A stretch of 6,422 nucleotides of DNA, taken from assembly GCA_013375385.1 (NCBI GenBank), contig JABXJY010000159.1, positions 1-6,422 on the forward strand. Reading direction: 5' to 3'. Position numbers and translations under genes: made by a program. Shown one piece after another: positions 1-4,937 of this stretch; positions within the stretch are counted from its first letter, which is position 1, and the number at the start of each line of letters is the position of its first letter. The notes beneath the pieces were generated by a model. The model had not been told where the DNA came from and did no database searches. It was given only the letters and a program-made list of their open reading frames with translations. This stretch comes from Desulfobacterales bacterium (GTDB taxonomy: Bacteria; Desulfobacterota; DSM-4660; Desulfatiglandales; B25-G16).

Positions 1-183
1 CAGTATTTTGTTGGAATCTTCGAACCCCTGCTTTGAATGAACTGCGATTGAAATATGCAATAGGTTGAGGCTATCTGGAATTGTTCAGTTCATGATGAAT
101 ATGCACCCAGCCAGTCCATGTTACGTATAGATAGCAGTAATCGTTAGTCATAGGATGTGGACAATTCATGATCAAACTGAACG

Positions 184-211
184 AAAAAGGCAGAGCTATG
201 ATGACCCTGCC
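184..211 (-). terminator. Intrinsic terminator after the HU fragment
   Basis: Read on the minus strand, GGCAGGG (211-205) pairs with CTCTGCC (195-189) to form a 7-bp stem with one G-T pair and a 9-nt loop. Five T residues (188-184) follow directly. It lies about 23 bp past the HU stop codon, so it is the natural end of the minus-strand transcript carrying the crotonase gene and the HU remnant. Confidence 0.75.
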
Positions 212-234
212 TTCAGATTGGCCAGCCCTAGACT

Positions 235-435
235 CTACTTTACAGCATCCTTTAAAGCTCCCCCTGGTACAAACTTTGGGACCCTCTTTGCCTTGATCTT
301 GATCTCTTCCCCGGTCCCTGGGTGCCTTCCTTTCCTGGTCTTCCCTTTTTGCACCTTAAAGGCTCCGAAACCAATAAGGGAAACTGTATCCTTCTTTTTC
401 AACGCCTTGGTAATGGTTGAAAAGACGCAATCCAC
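235..435 (-). pseudogene. HU-family DNA-binding protein, N-terminally truncated
   Basis: The 66-residue product matches the last two thirds of bacterial HU/IHF-type nucleoid proteins, which bind and bend DNA as dimers. Visible family marks are the 'IGFGAF' turn, the DNA-binding arm with 'GRHPGTGEEIKI', the 'VPKFVPG' segment and the C-terminal helix 'ALKDAVK'. HU proteins are about 90 residues. Aligned by eye to Bacillus subtilis HU, the homology starts at the equivalent of Ala24, so helix 1 and the start of helix 2, which build the dimer core, are missing. The only available start is a GTG (435) without a convincing ribosome binding site. The missing part is replaced directly by the 3' end of the crotonase gene, in the same frame, with one TGA (448-450) and four codons between. 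I read it as a gene remnant made by recombination or deletion. Production of a functional HU from it is unlikely. Confidence 0.82.
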
Positions 436-447
436 TGCAATTACTTC

Positions 448-1242
448 TCAACGGCCGAGGAAGTGGGGCTGCCGCTTCTCTAAAAAGGCGCTGACTGCCT
501 CCCTGTGGTCTAGGCTACTGAAGCAGTGGGTTTCAACCAATTCCTCATAATCCAGGGCCTGGGAGAGGGTGCAATCCATGCCGTGGTGGAGCACCCGTTT
601 GCACATGCGGATAGCGAGCGGTGGCAGTGCGGCAATCTGTTTGGCAAGCTCGCGAGCCCGGGCTAAAAGCCGATCAGAAGGAAGGACCTCGCTAACCAAG
701 CCAAAGGAAAGGGCCTCTTGCGCATCGATAATCCGGGCTGTGAGGATCATCTCGCTCGCTCGGGTCAGCCCCACCACCTGAGCCAGCAGGAAGGAACTGC
801 CATACTCCGGGGCAAGGCCCACCCGTGCGAAGGTCGCACCGAATCGGGCATCCTCAGAGGCAATGCGCAGGTTGCAAGTTAGAGACAGGGTGAGCCCGCC
901 CCCTATGGCCGGTCCGTTGATCGCGGCAATCAGGGGAATCTCCACAGCCAGTAAGGCCCTGGGCACACGGTTTCGGAATAGTTCCCGAGTCCCTCCTAGC
1001 TCCGCATGCGCTGTAGACCGAGCCAAAAAACCCTCTAGATCGCCTCCGGCGGAAAATGCCTTCCCCTCTCCGGTAATGATGACGACCTGAAGATCCTCCA
1101 TGAGGCTCAATCGAGGCAACAAATCCAGGAGCTCTTCCTGCAGCTCTGGACTGAGGGCATTAAGAGCCTCAGGTCGGTTGAAACGAAGGATGCCGATTGC
1201 CCCCTCCCTTTCCCATCTCAGCAAAGAATATTTCTTGTCCAT
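448..1242 (-). CDS. Enoyl-CoA hydratase/isomerase (crotonase superfamily)
   Basis: The 264-residue product has the usual length of a crotonase-fold enzyme, a soluble protein acting on acyl-CoA thioesters. The oxyanion-hole segments are clear: 'AFSAGGDL' around residues 62-69 and 'NGPAIGGG' at 109-116. The C-terminal 'SAFLEKRQPHF' is also typical. The two catalytic glutamates of classical hydratases (Glu144 and Glu164 of rat crotonase) appear by eye as Thr118 and Phe138. An acidic residue, Glu146, sits in 'GLAPEYGSS', where delta3-delta2 enoyl-CoA isomerases and PaaG-like enzymes carry their catalytic acid. An isomerase-type or other crotonase reaction is therefore likelier than simple hydration, and the substrate is unknown. 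The ATG at 1242 is supported by a strong AGGAGG-type ribosome binding site ending 7 bp upstream. No beta-oxidation partner genes lie beside it. A possible short ORF overlaps its start, and an HU remnant follows its stop. Confidence 0.93.
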   Translation of the reverse strand: MDKKYSLLRWEREGAIGILRFNRPEALNALSPELQEELLDLLPRLSLMEDLQVVIITGEGKAFSAGGDLEGFLARSTAHAELGGTRELFRNRVPRALLAVEIPLIAAINGPAIGGGLTLSLTCNLRIASEDARFGATFARVGLAPEYGSSFLLAQVVGLTRASEMILTARIIDAQEALSFGLVSEVLPSDRLLARARELAKQIAALPPLAIRMCKRVLHHGMDCTLSQALDYEELVETHCFSSLDHREAVSAFLEKRQPHFLGR

Positions 1243-1400
1243 TTTCTCCCTCCTACAAGTCCATTTATGATTCTGCTTACCCAGTAGGGATACACCATAG
1301 GGCCGGCTACTTTGTTCAAGGCGGCCAGAAGACGATAGTTGACAGAATCCATCGCCTGCACAGCGCCCGCGAGATCAGATGCCAAATCATTCTCGCCCAC
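1218..1400 (-). CDS. Possible short ORF overlapping the crotonase start
   Basis: From a GTG at 1400 a frame of 60 codons runs to a TGA 25 bp inside the crotonase gene. Its middle (about residues 5-30) looks like an amphipathic helix, followed by 'AGPMVYPYWVSRIINGLVGG'. The frame stays open upstream of the GTG for about 20 more codons until a TAG, so it could also be the tail of a decayed gene. The crotonase ribosome binding site lies inside it, so translation could be coupled. I do not recognise a family. There is no good ribosome binding site at the GTG. It is listed because the composition and residue pattern look more protein-like than most chance frames here, but it may be spurious. Confidence 0.25.
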   Translation of the reverse strand: MGENDLASDLAGAVQAMDSVNYRLLAALNKVAGPMVYPYWVSRIINGLVGGRKWTRNILC

Positions 1401-1486
1401 CTGTACAGCTCGCTCGACCCAACGTCGAGACTCTCCAGCGAGTTCCTGGTTGTGCTAAACTCAGTGGGGCAACAGAACCCTCAACT

Positions 1487-1516
1487 TTTTTACTCATCGG
1501 CCTTTGAGGATGTCAA
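1487..1516 (-). promoter_or_regulatory. Candidate sigma70-type promoter for the crotonase gene
   Basis: On the minus strand a perfect TTGACA (1516-1511) is followed after 18 bp by TAAAAA (1492-1487), a weak -10 match. Transcription would start near 1480 and run through the short ORF into the crotonase gene, giving a leader of about 240 nt. It lies downstream of the 1595-1629 terminator, as expected for a new transcription unit. Confidence 0.4.
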
Positions 1517-1594
1517 GGAAAAAGAAGCGATTTTGAATGCATATGGTAACCTAGAAGGTATGGGGTGGACTGAGAATCTTTACAGGTAATCAAA

Positions 1595-1629
1595 GAAAAA
1601 TGGGGTGAGGGCACAAAATACCTCACCCC
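1595..1629 (-). terminator. Strong hairpin with T-rich tail, minus strand
   Basis: GGGGTGAGG and CCTCACCCC form a perfect 9-bp inverted repeat (1602-1610 and 1621-1629) around a 10-nt loop. On the minus strand the stem is followed by ATTTTTCTTTG, as in an intrinsic terminator. On the plus strand no T-run follows, although A-rich sequence precedes it. The nearest minus-strand gene upstream is the Fe-S protein gene, whose stop is about 300 bp away, so its mRNA would have a long 3' leader-out, or a short unannotated RNA ends here. Confidence 0.7.
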
Positions 1630-1670
1630 TGCCTATCAAATATTTCGGGCGCAAAAAGTATAGAATTGTA

Positions 1671-1905
1671 TCAGTATACGAAGGTTTTTTGATCTTTCAT
1701 TTTTGCACAATGATAGCAGCTCACATTCAATCAAGGATACCAAGCCAAGATGGGATTTCCCTTGAAAAAAATCGGTCATAGAGGTTTACTAAATTTAGCA
1801 CAATTCATTTTCAGTATATTCTAGATAAACCAATAATATAACCCTGACCTTCTGGCGTGATGCCAAACAGGAAAACGGCCTAGCGGATGAGCTTATTTCA
1901 GTATA
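1671..1905 (+). repeat. Three copies of TCAGTATA in 235 bp
   Basis: The octamer TCAGTATA occurs at 1671-1678, 1811-1818 and 1898-1905. The last two share the longer form TTTCAGTATA. A near copy, TTTTCAGTAT, is at 3721-3730 on the other side of the Fe-S protein gene. Spacing is uneven (140 and 87 bp). No function is evident; protein-binding sites or debris of a small mobile repeat are both possible. Confidence 0.35.
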
Positions 1906-1935
1906 GGAAAAATTCTCCGCTCTTCATTGTCTACT

Positions 1936-3018
1936 CTATCGGGCTTGGCTTGCTTTCATAGCTTCCCTGAGAGCCTTTTGATCTACGGGCGGTACGGGTA
2001 CACTAAGCCTTTCAACGAGCCCAATAGCTTCCGATGGGCAACCCATAGCGCAGACCCCGCAGCCAATACAACGATCCAGATGCACCTCTGGGACATCTTC
2101 TTCACTTAATGTCAGAGCATTCGCGGGACATCGATCGATACAGGTTTCACAGGCTGTACAAAGCTCGGTATCCCATTCAGGCCTAAAACCGGAATTGAGA
2201 GCTACACCAGGCTTGGGTTGGTCGAGAGCCGTCTTCAATATCATGCAGTGACAGGAGCAACAATTGCAGAGGAAGTCGATCTCTTGCCTGTTCATAGTGG
2301 CGTGAACCAGGCCGGCTTCTTCTGTCTTTTTCAAGATCTCCATGGCCTCCTCTTTATCGATTTTTCGACCCATTTTTCTGTCGATTACAAATTGGGCACC
2401 CATGCCGAATTGCATACATACTTCGTTTGGTTTTCCGCAGTCATCGTTTTCATCGATCAACTTCCCTTCATGGCGGCAAAAGCAGGTGCTTACTGCCAGA
2501 GGATCGTATTTCTCAATATAAGACTTCACCTGGTCATAGGTGTGGATCTTATTTCCGGCTTTGACCACTCTATCGACGGGGATAACTCGATTAGGCGGAA
2601 ACGTTATTTTTGTTGCCCCTCTAGTTTTGTTTACGGCCGCTTTGTAGGCATGGATAAGCTTAGCCAACTTCTTATCCCTTTCCGTGCTCGTTCCCCGCAT
2701 AAACTGGAATTCAAATATCCCCGGCACAAATGGGGGGGCTCCATAGAAAATGGTCTCGCCCATTCTGCCAGCATTGCAAAGCCCTTTGTCGGCCATGGTC
2801 TCAAGAATTGAGGCCACCTCTTCCTTGCTTTTGCCCATATTTTCGGCGATTGTGCTCGCCGGATTGAAACCGCGAGGAATGGCCATGTAAACCGCGGCCT
2901 CCTCTGGGGTGAATAGTTCTTCTACCAACTCGTAGAATTCCGATATGTCCACACCCGGATACATGCCTCCACGTTTAGCCGTTGTCTCACACAGCTGTTT
3001 GTAGACTTCCTTTGCCAT
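1936..3018 (-). CDS. Winged-helix / Cys-rich / 2x[4Fe-4S] ferredoxin-domain protein
   Basis: From the ATG at 3018 the product has 360 residues and no membrane segment or export signal, so it is cytoplasmic. Residues about 30-85 ('LFTPEEAAVYMAI...' to 'TMADKGL') look like a winged-helix domain with a helix-turn-helix around 'ASTIAENMGKSKEEV'. A 'PFVPGIFEFQFMRG' segment follows at 96-109. The central part is cysteine-rich: Cys179, Cys181, Cys194, Cys201, then a dense 'CNCCSCHC' at 251-258. Two ferredoxin clusters follow: Cys287/290/293 with 297, and Cys317/320/323 with 327, both ending in CP. It should bind two [4Fe-4S] clusters and perhaps a further metal centre, so electron transfer or redox sensing is likely; the partner is unknown. 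The frame extends upstream to an ATG at 3114, but those 32 residues look unlike a domain. The 3018 ATG has GGAG 9 bp upstream (stretch GGGAGAATAGAGAG). It is a single-gene unit with no recognisable partner beside it. Confidence 0.88.
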   Translation of the reverse strand: MAKEVYKQLCETTAKRGGMYPGVDISEFYELVEELFTPEEAAVYMAIPRGFNPASTIAENMGKSKEEVASILETMADKGLCNAGRMGETIFYGAPPFVPGIFEFQFMRGTSTERDKKLAKLIHAYKAAVNKTRGATKITFPPNRVIPVDRVVKAGNKIHTYDQVKSYIEKYDPLAVSTCFCRHEGKLIDENDDCGKPNEVCMQFGMGAQFVIDRKMGRKIDKEEAMEILKKTEEAGLVHATMNRQEIDFLCNCCSCHCMILKTALDQPKPGVALNSGFRPEWDTELCTACETCIDRCPANALTLSEEDVPEVHLDRCIGCGVCAMGCPSEAIGLVERLSVPVPPVDQKALREAMKASQAR

Positions 3019-3170
3019 CTCTCTATTCTCCCATGCTTTAAGGTTTGATGTATTTTTGCCCTCTACGCCCGGGCTCTGCCACAAGGCTTTGGTTGCCTCG
3101 GTTCCTAAGACCATATCCTAAGCTTCGAGCTGGTCCCAAAAGGTGTATACGCACTTTTTGTTCAAAAGAA

Positions 3171-3284
3171 TTAAGGCCTTCGAACGATTGAGGCCAACTC
3201 CGACAGATCTTTGAGCATGTGACCCGTCCGCTCTTCTCCCAACTCATGGACGACATGCGGAAGAGTGTAGATGTCTGCTGCTAG
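3171..3284 (-). pseudogene. Possible remnant of a gene 3' end
   Basis: On the minus strand a frame open for about 37 codons ends at TAA (3173-3171). Its last part, 'ELGEERTGHMLKDLSELA' and a few residues more, reads like a natural helical protein C-terminus. Several stop codons precede it immediately, and no start with a ribosome binding site exists. It lies upstream of, and in the same direction as, the Fe-S protein gene, so it may be what is left of a former operon partner. I cannot name the family, and chance is a fair alternative. Confidence 0.25.
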
Positions 3285-3610
3285 TCATTACTTTCAGTTA
3301 ATTACAATTCGGAATTAACCTGGAAAATCGCTGTAGTTATGACTTCATACAAAACCCTATCAATTTTCTGGCTGAGGTTTTTGATAGATTTCGTTCCATA
3401 ACCTGAAATCTAGTCAAATTTGAGTATACATATGGTAGTGTAAATTTCAATATTATTCTGAAACCTGTCCGCCAAAATGAAGGGCTCCGTAGAACTCTTA
3501 TATGATCGGATCACGACTATTACAACCGCATATTTCAAGATGGTATCCCCATTCCCGGCTCTTCATCAATTCTGTTGATTTGCAATAGGAATCTAGTGTG
3601 AGCCAATAAT

Positions 3611-3706
3611 TTACAAGCCGGAGGACTTCAGGTAGAAATCAGAAGTCAAATCCATTTCAGCCAATTTAAAAGCTGAGATGATCTCTTCAGTTTTCGGAAA
3701 CACCAT
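3611..3706 (-). pseudogene. Possible remnant or tiny ORF, 31 codons
   Basis: On the minus strand ATG (3706-3704) opens 31 codons ending at TAA (3613-3611). The product begins MVFPKTEEIISAFK and reads like a helical C-terminal piece of a larger protein. A TAG lies four codons before the ATG and no ribosome binding site is visible. The family is not recognised. It could be debris of a decayed gene or a chance frame. Confidence 0.18.
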
Positions 3707-3873
3707 ATTGGCAAGCTATGTTTTCAGTATGGTTATGTTTTGAGTATTTAGATTCCACGATATAATTCCTCCAAACACAGGTCATTAACCTTCCTTATAA
3801 TTCTTTTTATTCCCACACGTTGTGTAATTCCTTTATTTTTATGCCATTTTCTCGAGATTAGGAGTACGTGGCT

Positions 3874-4323
3874 ATGGAGGAGATCCAATGTTGCCATTGT
3901 GGTGGTTTCTTTCCCCGGTGCCCGAGGCATAAGGAGCAATACTACTGCATGAAGCCCGCATGCAGACGAGCAAGAAAAGCGGCTTGGAAAAAACAAAAGA
4001 TGAGAAAGGATCCGGAATATCAATTGAACCAGAAACTGAGCAACAGGAAATGGGCTGAGGCCAATCCCGGTTATTGGAAAGCGTATCGTAAGAGGAATCC
4101 ACAGAAGACTGAACGAAATCGTATACTTCAAACGATTCGAAACAGGAGGCGATCAAAGAAGGGGGAAACTGATGCAAAGGCAGAAAGCCCATTGATTGCA
4201 AAGGTCGACACATCAGCGTCCAATAGAATCAAGGTCGCTGGACAGTTCTGGATGGTGCCGGTGATTGCAAAGGGCGACGCGGTAAGAGTCTATATCTATG
4301 AGATTCCAACCCCTTACCAATGA
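3874..4323 (+). CDS. Small basic zinc-ribbon-like protein of unknown function
   Basis: The 149-residue product begins with a probable zinc-binding module: Cys6/Cys7 and Cys9 ('CCHCGG') pair with Cys25 and Cys30 ('YYCMKPAC'). A long, strongly basic region follows (about residues 31-103), rich in Lys and Arg, with 'NPGYWKAYRKRNPQKTERNR' near 63-82. The C-terminal third holds two copies of Ile-Ala-Lys-x-Asp (about residues 108-112 and 131-135) and ends in a short hydrophobic stretch. Zinc binding plus the basic body suggest nucleic-acid binding. From memory, proteins of this shape recur in Deltaproteobacteria, sometimes near mobile elements, but their role is not known to me. Start choice: the frame also opens at GTG 3868, but AGGAG (3860-3864) is 9 bp from ATG 3874 and only 3 bp from the GTG. 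It could belong to the element on its right or be an old passenger. Confidence 0.8.
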   Translation: MEEIQCCHCGGFFPRCPRHKEQYYCMKPACRRARKAAWKKQKMRKDPEYQLNQKLSNRKWAEANPGYWKAYRKRNPQKTERNRILQTIRNRRRSKKGETDAKAESPLIAKVDTSASNRIKVAGQFWMVPVIAKGDAVRVYIYEIPTPYQ

Positions 4324-4337
4324 TTGCAAAGAGGGAC
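4193..4337 (+). repeat. Three direct repeats TGATTGCAAAG-NN-(C/G)GAC
   Basis: Copies of TGATTGCAAAG start at 4193, 4262 and 4321, each followed after two bases by CGAC, CGAC and GGAC. Starts are 69 and 59 bp apart. A shorter relative, TGATGCAAAGG, is at 4170-4180, and GCATTGCAAAAA lies at 4471-4482. The first two copies encode the Ile-Ala-Lys-x-Asp peptides of the zinc-ribbon protein. The third is in another frame, and its first three bases are that gene's stop codon. It could be an internal duplication or a row of binding sites. Confidence 0.6.
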
Positions 4338-4541
4338 TCGTTAGGGGATTCCAAAAAACTGTGGTAACAGGGCCGTAAACCCTAACCCGGCCAAGCCGGA
4401 ACCAAACAGGATGTAAAAAGTTGAATAACTATTTATTCTCCGGAAATCCTCTATATCCATGGCTTTCCGGGCATTGCAAAAATTTTTCTGCGCGTTTTGA
4501 ACACAAATTTACTCATAAGGGACTAAGAAAGGGCCAGGGCC
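4324..4541 (+). promoter_or_regulatory. Leader region of the recombinase operon, with hairpins
   Basis: This 218-bp gap has no gene but is structured. CCGGC-CAA-GCCGG (4387-4399) is a tight 5-bp hairpin. CCGGAAA (4440-4446) and TTTCCGG (4464-4470) form a 7-bp inverted repeat with a 17-nt loop. AAAAATTTTT (4478-4487) is a 10-bp palindrome. It must contain the promoter of the downstream gene train, but no convincing -35/-10 pair stands out. It is also where the left end or crossover site of a recombinase element could lie. Both roles are inferred from position. Confidence 0.4.
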
Positions 4542-4937
4542 TTGATCAAAAAGAAGGTGATAAACCCCAACCGCATCAGACGTATCGATGGAGGGTTCAG
4601 CTTTATCCCTCACCGGTTCCTCACCGATGGGTTTGTGAGCTCCTTGGATCAAAAGGAGCTCCTTGTGTACTTCTTCCTTGTGCTTGTCTCTGATCGCTAT
4701 GGGCTGTCCTTTTACTCCTATGATGCCATCTGTTCTCTGCTCGAACTCAGCGTCGATGAATACCTTGCAGCAAGGGACGGCCTTATTAAGAAAGACCTGA
4801 TCGCCTTTGATGGCACCCTCTTTCAGGTACTCGAGTTGCCGAAAAAACCCACAGGGCATTCACGTCCAACACAGGGCCCTGCTCTCATCGCTCAGCTGAT
4901 CAGAAAATCCCTTCAGGAGGACACAGGTGGCCGATGA
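4542..4937 (+). CDS. Small helix-turn-helix-like protein leading the recombinase operon
   Basis: The 131-residue product is hydrophilic at both ends. Residues about 20-95 look like a winged-helix fold: helix 'LDQKELLVYFFLVLV', then 'FYSYDAICSLLELSVDEYL' as the helix-turn-helix candidate, then 'GLIKKDLIAFDG' as recognition helix and wing. This resembles replication-initiator or regulator domains. From memory, similar proteins precede recombinase genes in Deltaproteobacteria, so a role as operon regulator or recombination accessory factor is inferred. The start is uncertain: TTG at 4542 has a purine-rich AGGG stretch just upstream, and a GTG five codons further in (4557) is possible; an in-frame TAA at 4524-4526 rules out anything longer. 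Its 3' end overlaps the recombinase start by 11 bp and carries that gene's ribosome binding site, which suggests coupled translation. Confidence 0.75.
   Translation: MIKKKVINPNRIRRIDGGFSFIPHRFLTDGFVSSLDQKELLVYFFLVLVSDRYGLSFYSYDAICSLLELSVDEYLAARDGLIKKDLIAFDGTLFQVLELPKKPTGHSRPTQGPALIAQLIRKSLQEDTGGR
4915..4920 (+). promoter_or_regulatory. Ribosome binding site fixing the recombinase GTG start
   Basis: A perfect AGGAGG lies 6 bp before GTG 4927, inside the end of the preceding gene. It decides the start of the first recombinase in favour of the GTG over the ATG codons at 4942 and 4948. Confidence 0.8.

Larger units (their letters stand above)
1401..1935. other. Intergenic region without a convincing gene
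   Basis: Between the short ORF and the Fe-S protein gene I see no convincing gene on either strand. The region holds the candidate promoter at 1487-1516, the hairpin terminator at 1595-1629, and three copies of TCAGTATA (1671, 1811, 1898). A 6-bp inverted pair, AGCGGA (1882-1887) with TCCGCT (1916-1921), has a 28-nt loop and no T-run on the useful side. The stretch 1630-1935 is AT-rich and full of stops in all frames. Confidence 0.6.
3019..3873. other. AT-rich region with gene debris, no intact gene
   Basis: This 855-bp stretch separates the minus-strand Fe-S gene from the plus-strand zinc-ribbon gene, so the two genes diverge. It should hold promoters for both, yet no strong sigma70 pair stands out. 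On the plus strand TATAAT occurs at 3761-3766 and again at 3796-3801, each within TATAATTC, without a good -35. TTGTGT at 3820-3825 is part of a small inverted repeat, ACAC-GTT-GTGT (3815-3825). Short reading-frame pieces resembling protein C-termini occur on the minus strand (listed separately). A 33-codon plus-strand frame at 3477-3578 has no ribosome binding site and I give it no weight. The rest shows nothing recognisable. Confidence 0.55.

Noticed and set aside
1197..1589. Plus-strand frame of 130 codons opposite the crotonase start
   Set aside because: It begins antisense to the crotonase gene, has no ribosome binding site, and runs across the promoter and leader of the opposite strand. 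Its last part is faintly protein-like, but I recognise no family.
2218..2811. Plus-strand frame of 197 codons inside the Fe-S gene
   Set aside because: It is the antisense shadow of a well-supported gene with clear ferredoxin motifs, and its translation shows no domain pattern.
3019..3114. Longer N-terminus of the Fe-S protein from ATG 3114
   Set aside because: The 32 extra residues look unstructured, and the internal ATG at 3018 has a purine-rich ribosome binding site. Not impossible.
3748..4213. Two minus-strand frames opposite the zinc-ribbon gene
   Set aside because: Both are antisense to a gene with clear cysteine motifs and a ribosome binding site, and no domain is visible in either.
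4421..4693. Plus-strand frame of 90 codons before and over the helix-turn-helix gene
   Set aside because: It overlaps the better supported gene in another frame, and its translation becomes Pro/Cys-rich nonsense where the real gene begins.
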